NCBI RefSeq assembly: GCF_019393635.1
Contig: NC_057866.1
Span: 5,048,223-5,112,222 of the forward strand
Length of the DNA: 64,000 bases
Reading direction: 5' to 3'
Origin: Dromiciops gliroides
Taxonomy: Eukaryota; Chordata; Mammalia; Microbiotheria; Microbiotheriidae
Each line of letters begins with the position of its first letter. Within the stretch, counting starts at the first letter, position 1. Below, one piece after another: positions 50,874 to 56,863 of this stretch. Both the position numbers and the translations under genes were made by a program. The notes under the pieces are model-generated. The model did not search any database and was not told the DNA's origin. It worked only from the letters and a program-made list of their open reading frames with translations.

Positions 50874-53800
50874 TGGAGGGAGGAGGGAGAGAGGGGGGAG
50901 GGAGAGGGATAGGGAGAGGGAGGGGGGGAGGGAAAGGAATAGGGAGGAGAGGGGGGGGAGGGAGAGAGAGAAGGGGGAGGGAAAGGGATAGGGAGAGGGA
51001 GAGAGAGAGGGGAGGGAGAGAGAGAAGGGAGGAGAGGGATAGGGAGAGGGAGAGAGAGGGAGAGGGAGAGAGAGAGGGGAGGGAGAGAGAGAAGGGAGAA
51101 GGAGAGGGATAGGGAGAGGGAGAGAGAGGGAGAGGGAGAGGGAGAGGGGGGAGGGAGCAGGGAAGGAGAGAGGGAGAGAGGGAGGGAGAGAAAGAGAGGG
51201 AGGGAGAGAGAGAGGGGAGAGGGAGAGAGGGAGGGAGGGAGGGAGAGAGAGAGGGGATAGGGATAGGAAGAGGGAGGGAAGGAGGGAGAGAGAACGGAGG
51301 CCTGCACTGGTTATCTGCTACATTGGGAAATTTGTCCCAGGTCCCAGGGAGGCTGGGAGAGGTTCTCTGGCAATAAGGACTTCTGGATGACGACTCCTGG
51401 GGGACTGGCTGCCTCTAGGCTCTTATAGCACCGGCCCATTTCTCCTCAGGGTCACTGCCGTGGCCTCACTCTCCCTCTGCTCACCATACCCTCCACAGCC
51501 CTTGCCATATGAATTACAGCAAAGAGGAAATAAGGACAGGAGCAGACAGAACCAATAAGGAGCCGGGTTTCCAATTCTGACAAGTGTCCCAGGGGAGAAG
51601 CCATCCTTTAAGTACAATGTCAGGATGTCCTGTAGCTGTGGAGTTTTGGGGGAGCGTTCAAACCTCCAGGTGGCCTTAGACCGATCCTGCCATTCCTCTA
51701 GGCCTCAGTGTCCCCCTCTTACACGATCTCCAGCATCCAGTCCACACTTAACACAATTCTGCCCAGCTGCCCATGGCCCAGATCTAAACAGGAATTCTTT
51801 CTCTCTCTCTCCTATAAACTCTAAAAGGACATGAATTAGCTTTATCTACATTTTGCATTCCCCTCAAGTGCCTAGTACAGTGTTCAGCACACAGCAGATG
51901 CTTAATAAGGGATTGCTGTTGAATTGAATGGAGAATTTGGCCCCTACTGTGGGTCATGGCCACCCTTACACTAGTGATTATAGATAAAAGGTCCCCAAGT
52001 AGCACCATAAAAAACACTACAACTGGGGGCAGCTAGGTGGCGCAGTGAATAGAGCACCAGCCCTGGATTCAGGAGGACCTGAGTTCCAATCCAGCTTCAG
52101 ATACTTGACACTTACTAGCTATGTGACCCTGGGCAAGTCACTTAACTCTCATTGCCCTGCAAAAAACAAAAACAAAAAAAACCCCACACTACAATTCCTA
52201 CCCTTGTCACCATTTGCTCCCCTAATGAACATGGCCTGGCTGACAGCTTTTGTGTCCCTGGATGCTCTCCCAGCTCCTCCTCTGTTGTGCATCGCTCAAG
52301 CCTAATGAAACAATTAAAAGAAGATGCCCTTTCCCTCGTCAGATTTTTGTAGACAGCGGCAAGATGGCCGACCCTAACGTGGGTCACTGAAACTGATGAT
52401 GGAGTTAAGTACCGGTCAGACAGGTCTTCAGTTACTTCCCTACTACTATGTCTCCAAGCAGAGTTCAGGGCCCAACTTCCATGCTAAACCTCCCCCAGCT
52501 CTGCCTGATTCTAAGGCATTCAAGGCTTGTACATGGTGAGAAACAATTCTTGGTGAGCTCAATTCTTGAGCTGGTGATATGCCAAGCCCAGCTCATCAAG
52601 ATGGGGCTGGACCTCTCTCCACAAGGGAGAACAGCCCAGGAACTTCCTTTCTTACCCCTTCCCTTGACTTTTCCCCCACAAAGCTCCTGGAGGCAAAGAG
52701 GGAAGTGACAAAAGTCATTCTCTCTTATCTGTTGGTTTACATGCAATGCTGTTTCATGACTAATTTGAGATGGACATCTTTATTTGGAACCACCCATCCC
52801 AACAGCCTATAAGCCAGGTATGCACACCGGCCCCACCAGTGACCACAATGCCATCCCTGTTGCCTAAGTCAAATGTAAGTCAACCTATGCACAGGGCAAA
52901 AAAAAAAGTAAAATGACACCTGAGCCAGTTCACCCGCTGATCAGCCTCCATCCAGGGCAGGAAGATGGGTAGGCAAAGTACCCAAGAAGACCAAGAAAGA
53001 AGTCAACTTTAAGGTCTGTCAACAATGCAGAGAATGACCACACTATCAGAACAGCAAGCCTGTTGTCCCCAACACCTGCTGCTCAAAAATGAACCCCACC
53101 AGGGTCTAAAATTAGCTGGGAGGAAAGAGGCAGAGTACTGTCAAAAGAAGCAGACAGGAGCTGAGGCAGCTGAAGCAAAGACTTCCCTTAGCTTTTGCTA
53201 AAAGCTAGAAACGATCATTTGAGTGAGGATCTGCCCACAAGCTTTAAAAATAGGTATTTCAACCTCAGTCTCTCGGTATAGATGCAACCTCTAACAGGCC
53301 AGACCTTCCGTCTTCCAAGTTTACTTAAGATCTGAAGAAACTTTGCCGGGCTTTGGGCCGAATATGGCAATTGTCCCATCCACCAGGTGGCCTGGACTTT
53401 GTGTATTTGAGGCTGGCAGCCAGGGCAGCCAACCCCGGCCGGAGCCATGGCCAACACAGAGAGTTAGCACCAGGCAGATACTTCTCTCTTCCCTCATCTC
53501 CTTTGTAATCTTGGGTATTCTACTGGATATATTTGGAACCATTATCCTGAGAAGGAGTCAATAGGATTCACCTCTGGCCTACCAAGAAGGTCCAGGACAC
53601 AACTAAGGTTAAGAAGAACCCTTATTGTACACCATTTATTCTGCCCCAACCATGAAGGGGATTGGCCACAATGTGGATTTTTATGAAATAGTCATTTGGG
53701 GTAAGTATATAGGAAACCCACAATCCAATTCCAATTCTGGGCAGCCAACTTTTTCTAGGTTGACCTCTCATCCATCCAGAGTTTTCAGCTGCTTGGGGAG

Positions 53801-56667
53801 AAGCTGCCACTTTATCTAGAGCTTTGGCTGAACTGGGCACCTGCCAACTTACTTTATCCATTCTGTCCTGCTCGACACCAAATTTTCCTCCATAGCCGTG
53901 GGATGCTTTGGGTCCTGTCTCAAGCTCCTTCTCCTTGAGGGTCTGATGTTCTTGGAAAACATTCTCTCTCAGCTTGTGTATGCTGAAATAAAAGGGGGAG
54001 GGAGGGAGGAGAATCACATACCTCTGGAACAGAACAAAACGTTTCTCCCTCTCCCCCAGACAAGGGACGCAGCAGCAAACACCACCCCCCCACAACCCGC
54101 TCACAGGCCTCCTGTATCGCCAGCTTCCATTAAGTTCCCATGTTGTGCTTTGCAGACAACTAGTAAAGTCTGCATCTATCTCAGGCATCCCAAAGGTCCA
54201 GTGACACTTTGGTGGAAAGTAGGTCCGCCCCTTGTAGGGAAAATGAGACCATGGAGAGAAAAACCGCAAGGACCCAAAAGCTGAAGCCTCTTCCCCATTG
54301 CAGGGGACAAAAGACTTCTCTATTGTTCACATGCCTGACTGGGTTATAGCAATACACCTGGAAAGTGGTAGCTAAGGGGAAGAGAGAATGAGGAAGTCCA
54401 TGGGACCAAGTGGCCACTGTCCAGCCACCCTGTGGATTCCCATCGTTCCCAGAAAACCCTCGTCCCAAACCAGACTGGGTGGGATATGCTGGAGTCAGGG
54501 AACATTTAGATGGTGGGGGCACTCTGACTGAATTAACCAACCCATTCCACATGTATTAGAAGTGCCTACTATGTGCCAGGCCCTGTCCTCAGCCTCATTA
54601 ATGGGTTCAACACCTGAAATGCACGTGGAAAGGAAAATCACCTTTATTCAAGTTTTTACAAACAAAAAAGGTTCTATGATAAACAAAGTCTTCTCTGTCC
54701 CCCCCCAAGCTGGAAATCAAACCAGGAAGCACCTTCTAGGTGCTAGGCACTGTGCTAAGTGCTGGAAAGACCCTCTCCTCCAATTGTCCTGAAGCATTGG
54801 GTGAGTGAAGGAATGAAATATCTTTCTTTTTTTTAAAGAATTCATTCATTCCTAAAGCACTGTGTGTGGCTCTATCTCTTGGTCTACCTCACAGACAACC
54901 TTGGCTCAAACCAATGAAGTATTTGAACAATAGGCCCATTTTCCCCATGCTTCCAGGACCCTGCTGGGGAGAATGGGGACCACGCCGGGGACCTCTCTGG
55001 GGAGAGGGGACAAGATACCCGGCCTAGTTCTCTCTCCATCTGCAAGGTCTGGCTCATAGTTCTTGCTTGTTGCTATGATCGTCTAGGGCTAACGCTCTCA
55101 GAGGCCCAGAAAAGGGCAGTTTCTAGATGCCCCCTCATGCCCCGCAACCGCAGGCACCCCCTGGAGGTTCCGGCCTGCAGACCTTCACTCCACTGATTCC
55201 CATTTTCTAAAGCAGCTCAAACCCAGAGAGGGCAGAGAGCAGGAAAGAAAAGCACATGGTTCTGACCAGATGAGGAACTGGCCGGAGCCCACTGGACAAG
55301 CCGCGAGCAGCCGGCCCTGGGTGCTGGCAAGCTCAGGACCCTTGGGGGCTTCCCAACTGGCCCAAGGTGTGAGCTCGTGCAGGAGCCAGGGACCCTGAGG
55401 GGAGGCCCTGGGAGGGGGTGACAAGAATCTCTGCCGCACTTGATTGTACAGGCCCGGAACCAGGACACCCACTTCCCAAGAAGCTAAGACGCCTTCTCAG
55501 GCTGGAGTCATTGGGGAACCAGATGCCTCCACCCTTGGGTGAGTTCCTGCTGCTCAGAACCTCCCCATGAGGAAGCAGCAACACCGCCCGTGCTCCCATC
55601 AAGGGGAGTTGGAGCAGCTTCTTAGGACTCCTCCCAGCCCCCAACTGACTCCTCCCAGCCCCCTGGGCCACTTGTCTGCCCCACTCTCCTGGAGGGCAGG
55701 CAGAGCCCTTTGCCTTCTGCTGGTCAATACCACCTGTTAGGTGTTTAATAAATGCTTAATCTACTCCACTCTACTCTACTCTAATCTACCCAGTGTCCCA
55801 GCTCCTGGAAAAACCGAAAATTTAGGCTTTGCTTTTCATGGAAACAGGTTTGGAATTGGAATGTGGGGCTTTTAGTAGGGACCTCGTTTTTGGACTTCCT
55901 CTGAAAAGAGAACTGCCCTCCTCAGTTGAACAACAATCAGTGGCACGTGTTAGTCTGTTTTTTGACCTTCCAAGGCCCATCCAGGCATAGGGGGCCAAGG
56001 CCTGGGTGCCACCCACTGAGCAACTGGGGTAGCCATCTCGAAGGACACAAAGGGCAAAGGTCCCATTGGCCCTAGGGACAAAGCCATCTTTTAGTCACTC
56101 ACTTCCTCCTGGGAGAGTCCAGGCGAGCTTGGCCGAGTCAAGAAATGGGGCTCAATGGGGAAACACCCTAGACACACAGTCACACGCCAGGGTTCAGCAG
56201 GGCCAGTTTTAGACTGGAGCCTGGATGTGGGATGTCATTTGTGCTGCACATATCAGATTAATGATTAAACTAGGACACTCTGGCTTCCGGCAGCCTCAGA
56301 AGCACAAGCCTAAGACTGCTGGCTCTCTGCCCTGCTCCCCTTCCTCAGCTCAGTCAGGACAGAAGCAGAGAGCTCCCCTTACTTGATGTGCTCCTGGTGC
56401 CCGGATCCCTTCACCGTCTTGGCACCCCATCTTTGCTCCTTCTCACTGACGTCATTCTGCAAAGAAACAAATAAGAGGAGGCTAAATCGCAGCAGCCTTT
56501 TCATGAAAAAGTGCACATGCTTGTGTGTATACAGATATGCATGTTTTTATATATGTATATACACATACACACATGTATATACATATACGTGTATACCTAA
56601 AGGCACATGCATACACCTATATGCATATACATATGTGAATATATGAATGTCATGCACACATGCACAT

Positions 56668-56705
<38 letters not shown>

Positions 56706-56863
56706 TTTTTTTTTTTTAATCAGGGACACACACATTTCAGGAAAAAGAAGAAAATGAACAAGCTGGAAAGTCATACCACAAAATCTGGGTCGGTCTCCCA
56801 GTCATCAGTGGCCTCATCATCCTTGCTGACCGATACAGAATGTCCGGCTGAGGCTTTCCACAT
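22647..56863 (-). CDS. CTTN: Cortactin, complete 16-exon coding region
   Basis: Cortactin is a cortical-actin scaffold that activates Arp2/3, stabilises branched F-actin and links it to dynamin, N-WASP/WIP and other SH3 ligands at lamellipodia, invadopodia and endocytic sites. Joining the 16 exons listed separately gives an uninterrupted 548-residue frame; human cortactin is 550. Visible parts: acidic N terminus with DDW at residues 20-22; repeats 1-6 at about 83-304 in 37-residue steps starting G(Y/F)GGK(F/Y)GV; a half repeat at 305-319 and on; an E/R/K-rich helix about 343-400; a proline-rich segment with PPPSP and TSPVYE (ERK-type serines, Src-type Tyr422) and further Src-type tyrosines at 455 and 468; SH3 at about 490-548 with ALYDY, WW and ANYV. 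All acceptors are AG; all donors are GT except exon 9. The non-coding 5' exons are not placed. Identification is from family recognition, with no database search. Confidence 0.98.
23660..23834 (+). mobile_element. WSINE1-like SINE
   Basis: Head GGCAGCTAGGTGGCACAG, C/A-rich tail; near-duplicate flanks AAAAAAATCACAGTGAG / AAAAAAATCACCATGAG. Confidence 0.92.
25106..25313 (-). mobile_element. SINE with RTE/Bov-B-like tail
   Basis: Reverse copy beginning TTCAGTTGTTCAGTCATGTC, then ACTCTTCGTGACCC, core and GGATTTGAACTCAG. Confidence 0.82.
26117..26270 (+). mobile_element. WSINE1-like SINE next to a G run
   Basis: Diverged head GACAGTTAAGTGGCACAG, then the consensus body to CCCTCATTGCCTGCC. Immediately preceded by a run of G (26098-26116). 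Confidence 0.88.
26767..26838 (-). CDS. CTTN: CTTN coding exon 15 (SH3 start; residues 480-504)
   Basis: Encodes [15 protein letters not shown] then [13 protein letters not shown] is the hallmark opening motif of the SH3 fold. 72 nt = 2 + 23 codons + 1. Acceptor TTTTAG, donor G|GTAAGC. Confidence 0.98.
27656..27824 (-). CDS. CTTN: CTTN coding exon 14 (tyrosine-rich linker; residues 424-480)
   Basis: Starts DAASYEAEH, contains [21 protein letters not shown] and [10 protein letters not shown]. Tyr455 and Tyr468 align with human Src sites Tyr466 and Tyr482. This is the fastest-evolving coding exon of the gene, which is usual for the family. 169 nt; acceptor CCCCAG, donor GAAG|GTGCTG. Confidence 0.96.
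27895..28045 (-). mobile_element. Reverse MIR-type SINE in CTTN intron 13
   Basis: AAGGAAACTGAGGCAAAC...GGTCACACAGCTAAGG...GGATTTGAACTCAGG between CTTN coding exons 14 and 13. Confidence 0.7.
28626..28718 (-). CDS. CTTN: CTTN coding exon 13 (proline-rich region; residues 393-423)
   Basis: Encodes [20 protein letters not shown] and then [11 protein letters not shown]. The two Ser-Pro sites correspond to human ERK/PAK-type serines 405 and 418; Tyr422 corresponds to human Src site Tyr421. 93 nt, phase 0. Acceptor ATTGCAG, donor GTCAGT. Confidence 0.97.
29613..29761 (-). CDS. CTTN: CTTN coding exon 12 (helical region; residues 343-392)
   Basis: Encodes [17 protein letters not shown] and a run of E, R, K, Q and A residues ([28 protein letters not shown]) predicted to form the long alpha-helix between repeats and the proline-rich segment. 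Acceptor TCTCTAG, donor GTCAGT. 149 nt = 2 + 49 codons. Confidence 0.98.
30190..30259 (-). CDS. CTTN: CTTN coding exon 11 (linker; residues 320-343)
   Basis: Encodes [19 protein letters not shown] and PVEA plus the first base of Val343, joining the repeats to the helical region. Acceptor TGGGTAG, donor GTGGGC. 70 nt = 23 codons + 1. Confidence 0.96.
30963..31130 (-). mobile_element. WSINE1-like SINE in CTTN intron 10
   Basis: T/G-rich tail, reverse body, duplication ACTTCAAGT at 30954-30962 and 31131-31139. Confidence 0.92.
31590..31820 (-). mobile_element. Reverse MIR-type SINE
   Basis: CACTTTGTGGCTTGTAAAGC, CATTTTACAGATGAGGAAAC and GTCTTCCTGACTC blocks in order; old copy in CTTN intron 10. 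Confidence 0.65.
32157..32212 (-). CDS. CTTN: CTTN coding exon 10 (half repeat 7; residues 301-319)
   Basis: Encodes [18 protein letters not shown], the truncated last repeat. The 56 nt return the phase from 1 to 0. Acceptor GTTTCAG, donor GTAAGT (full consensus, unlike the preceding four repeat exons). Confidence 0.97.
33421..33656 (-). mobile_element. SINE with RTE/Bov-B-like tail in CTTN intron 9
   Basis: Reverse copy: TTAGTCATTTTTAAGTCATG, ACTCTTCGTGACCCCATTTG, CATTTTACAGAAGAGG, ending CACCAACTAGTTGCCC. It lies inside the intron that begins with the GC donor. Confidence 0.82.
34091..34092 (-). promoter_or_regulatory. CTTN: Non-canonical GC 5' splice site after CTTN repeat 6
   Basis: The intron following the sixth-repeat exon begins GCACAG. 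GC-AG introns are a minor known U2-type class and weaken U1 pairing. Here only the exon-side AAG and the +5 A/+6 region are available for pairing. The reading phase of both neighbouring exons requires this position. Confidence 0.85.
34093..34203 (-). CDS. CTTN: CTTN coding exon 9 (repeat 6; residues 264-301), GC donor
   Basis: 111 nt, phase 1 in and out. Encodes [18 protein letters not shown] and [18 protein letters not shown]. By order it equals human exon 11, the exon skipped in the common SV1 isoform. The donor reads CAAG|GCACAG, so the intron starts with GC, not GT. The flanking exons fix this position: the next exon begins with AT, which must complete GAT (Asp301), and no in-frame GT donor lies nearby. 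Acceptor TTTTCAG. Confidence 0.96.
35117..35227 (-). CDS. CTTN: CTTN coding exon 8 (repeat 5; residues 227-264)
   Basis: 111 nt, phase 1 in and out. Encodes [18 protein letters not shown] and then [18 protein letters not shown], the most divergent repeat, as in human. By order it equals human exon 10, which is skipped together with exon 11 in the human SV2 isoform. Acceptor GTACATAG, donor AAAG|GTACAA. Confidence 0.98.
35773..35883 (-). CDS. CTTN: CTTN coding exon 7 (repeat 4; residues 190-227)
   Basis: 111 nt, phase 1 in and out. Encodes [18 protein letters not shown] and [18 protein letters not shown]; repeat 4 is associated with F-actin binding in human cortactin. Acceptor TTTCTAG, donor AAAG|GTTCCT, a poor donor beyond the GT. 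Confidence 0.98.
36585..36690 (-). mobile_element. Short reverse MIR
   Basis: GACTTGCCCAAGGTCACACAG...GACTTGAACCCAGATCTTC; the preceding 36300-36395 is TA/CA-rich. Confidence 0.6.
36916..37026 (-). CDS. CTTN: CTTN coding exon 6 (repeat 3; residues 153-190)
   Basis: 111 nt, phase 1 in and out. Encodes [18 protein letters not shown] and the [18 protein letters not shown] half. This repeat region contributes to F-actin binding in the family. Acceptor ATGCTCAG, donor AAAG|GTTTGT, a weak match to the GTRAGT consensus. Removing this exon would keep the frame. Confidence 0.98.
38261..38315 (-). CDS. CTTN: CTTN coding exon 5 (rest of repeat 2; residues 135-153)
   Basis: Encodes [18 protein letters not shown] plus the first base of Asp153. 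At 55 nt it shifts the exon phase from 0 to 1, which sets the register for the symmetric 111-nt exons that follow. Acceptor TTTCATAG, donor AAAG|GTAAGA. Confidence 0.97.
38515..38720 (+). mobile_element. Forward MIR-type SINE
   Basis: AGAGGCAGCTGATGGCAGAG head, AATCCAGCCTCAGACAC, then a spliced-looking gap and GTTTACCCAATAGTAAAAGG; in CTTN intron 4. Confidence 0.6.
39536..39692 (+). mobile_element. WSINE1-like SINE
   Basis: Full copy flanked by AATAAATGCTGG at 39524-39535 and 39693-39704. Confidence 0.94.
39832..40719 (+). mobile_element. 5'-truncated L1 3' end
   Basis: Includes the ORF2 C-terminal block [20 protein letters not shown] and [15 protein letters not shown], then the 3' UTR and an A-rich tail. 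Forward orientation in CTTN intron 4, so antisense to CTTN. Confidence 0.9.
40727..40888 (+). mobile_element. WSINE1-like SINE in the L1 tail
   Basis: Head GGGGCAGCTAGATGGCGCAG to a C/A-rich tail; AAATCTG at 40720-40726 repeats at 40893-40899. Confidence 0.92.
40900..41060 (+). mobile_element. WSINE1-like SINE, second in the array
   Basis: Head TTGGGGTAGCTAGGTGGTGC to (CAAAA)n tail, followed at 41061 by a third AAATCTG. Confidence 0.92.
41162..41452 (+). mobile_element. SINE with long RTE-derived 3' tail
   Basis: tRNA-like head GGGGCAACTAGGTGGTGCAG joined to a distinct tail (ATCCAGGGCCATCTCTAG, GCCACTGGACCCAGATGGC, CAAGTCATGATATCAACC). This tail type is typical of RTE-mobilised marsupial SINEs. 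Confidence 0.8.
42225..42440 (+). mobile_element. L1 3' fragment
   Basis: Matches the L1 3' UTR at 4095-4270 (ATCCAAGACCATCCCAAAGG, GCTATGGATGGAACCCAGATG, TCTTATACAAAAAGACTAAT). Confidence 0.7.
42652..43027 (-). mobile_element. L1 3' end, reverse
   Basis: Poly-T, TAACACTTTATTTTTC tail, C-rich UTR block, GTGAAAGAAAACACAGACC, and GCTTTGGAATGGCCTTGGATC, the reverse of the L1 3' UTR. Confidence 0.8.
43033..43263 (-). mobile_element. SINE with RTE/Bov-B-like tail
   Basis: Reverse copy: GGTTGTTGCTGTTCAGTCATG, GACCCCATTTTGGG, core, ending CACCACCTAGCTACTCC. Confidence 0.82.
44257..44418 (-). mobile_element. WSINE1-like SINE
   Basis: Reverse copy with duplication CTGGTATGGTTTT / CTGGTATAGTTTT at 44242 and 44419. 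Confidence 0.92.
45060..46000 (-). pseudogene. L2-clade LINE reverse-transcriptase relic
   Basis: In one minus frame at 45358-45768 the peptide includes [13 protein letters not shown], then [20 protein letters not shown] and TEH, matching in order the L2/CR1 RT block whose consensus is YADDTQLYLS...LNPSKTE. The catalytic YADD reads NGDD, so the copy is dead. An expanded (CAGA)n tract lies at about 45816-45859. Confidence 0.7.
45816..45859 (+). repeat. (CAGA)n tetranucleotide repeat
   Basis: About 11 tandem CAGA units within the L2 relic; the frame it opens on the minus strand (repeated CLSV) is not part of a real protein. Confidence 0.97.
46001..46830. other. Unassigned old interspersed repeat
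   Basis: Purine-rich forward strand (GGAGAGATAGGGGATGATGC, AGTTAGAGAGATAGTG) similar to 15380-15520 in wording; probably LINE-derived. No gene supported. Confidence 0.35.
46975..47165 (+). mobile_element. MIR-type SINE just downstream of CTTN coding exon 4
   Basis: GAGTTCAAATCCCAGCTCTG...GGGCAAGTTACTAATTCTC...CTCAGTTGTCAAAGG. In CTTN intron 4, about 190 bp beyond the exon 4 donor. Confidence 0.7.
47357..47467 (-). CDS. CTTN: CTTN coding exon 4 (repeat 1 end, repeat 2 start; residues 98-134)
   Basis: 111 nt, 37 codons, phase 0 at both ends. Finishes repeat 1 with [14 protein letters not shown] and begins repeat 2 with [15 protein letters not shown]. Acceptor CTTTCAG, donor GTAAGT. It is separated from exon 5 by the largest coding intron here (about 9 kb), which contains a SINE/L1 cluster. 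Confidence 0.98.
48282..48868 (+). mobile_element. Probable solo ERV LTR in CTTN intron 3
   Basis: Ends CGAACCCCAATATTACA, contains AATAAA (about 48728) followed by a G/T-rich stretch, and an earlier AATAAA-like site. The start TGTGGTAAAAT is a guess made from TG...CA pairing. No target duplication was resolved and no internal viral genes are present. Antisense to CTTN. Confidence 0.45.
49108..49362 (+). mobile_element. WSINE1-like SINE with long A-rich tail
   Basis: Head GGGGCAGCTAGGTGGCGCAG; the tail contains GAAAA/GAAA units and A/T-rich sequence. Duplication AACCTTAAAGTCCT at 49094-49107 and 49363-49376. Confidence 0.93.
50819..51297 (+). repeat. (TG)27 joined to a 425-bp pure-purine tract
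   Basis: 50819-50872 is TG repeats; 50873-51297 is almost entirely GGGA/GAGA permutations (GGAGGGAGAG, GGGATAGGGA) with only scattered T. Long frames on either strand here are low complexity. In CTTN intron 3. Confidence 0.97.
52025..52185 (+). mobile_element. WSINE1-like SINE
   Basis: Full copy; near-duplicate flanks ACACTACAACT / ACACTACAATT. Confidence 0.9.
52190..53820. other. CTTN intron 3 stretch, unassigned
   Basis: Includes GCAAGATGGCCGACCC near 52361 and a lysine-rich forward stretch near 52965-53020, but no continuous frame. I could not assign it to a repeat or pseudogene. Confidence 0.35.
53853..53982 (-). CDS. CTTN: CTTN coding exon 3 (residues 54-97; start of repeat 1)
   Basis: Encodes [20 protein letters not shown] and then the linker into the first cortactin repeat, which opens with [15 protein letters not shown] at residue 83. 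Acceptor TATTTCAG, donor GTAAGT. Length 130 nt = 1 + 43 codons, an exact match to the two-base carry-over from exon 2. Confidence 0.98.
53989..56382. other. CTTN intron 2, repeat-poor
   Basis: No SINE or LINE recognised over about 2.3 kb. Short AT-rich runs and a (CTACT)n-like patch near 55763-55785. Nothing coding supported beyond CTTN exons. Confidence 0.4.
56383..56456 (-). CDS. CTTN: CTTN coding exon 2 (residues 30-54)
   Basis: Encodes [19 protein letters not shown] followed by HQEHI and the first two bases of Asn54, completing the N-terminal acidic domain. Acceptor TTTGCAG, donor GTAAGG; 74 nt, so the reading phase is carried by two bases into the next exon, which begins with the C that completes AAC. 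Confidence 0.97.
56520..56715 (+). repeat. TA/CA-rich tract ending in (CA)n and poly-T
   Basis: TATACATATACG-type sequence followed by (CA)n at about 56668-56703 and a T run; sits in intron 1 of the coding region, some 60 bp below the exon 1 donor. Confidence 0.92.
56777..56863 (-). CDS. CTTN: CTTN coding exon 1 (start codon; residues 1-29)
   Basis: Encodes MWKASAGHS... through [10 protein letters not shown], the start of the acidic Arp2/3-binding region; the conserved DDW is at residues 20-22. The ATG directly follows a TCTTTCAG acceptor, so with this acceptor the Kozak -3 base comes from the upstream exon. A second pyrimidine-rich CTCTCAG lies about 32 nt further upstream and could instead be the real acceptor, adding a short 5' UTR. 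Donor GTATGA. Phase 0 exit; 87 nt. Confidence 0.95.

Noticed and set aside
50780..51307. 175-residue S/P/L-rich frame
   Set aside because: Translation of the purine tract and TG repeat.
52355..53110. Possible processed pseudogene (AAGATGG start, lysine-rich stretch)
   Set aside because: No continuous frame, no poly-A with target duplication, and no protein family I could recognise.
53343..53564. Forward frame with a hydrophobic C-terminus
   Set aside because: Single short frame with no splice partners or domain, in intron 3 on the strand opposite CTTN.
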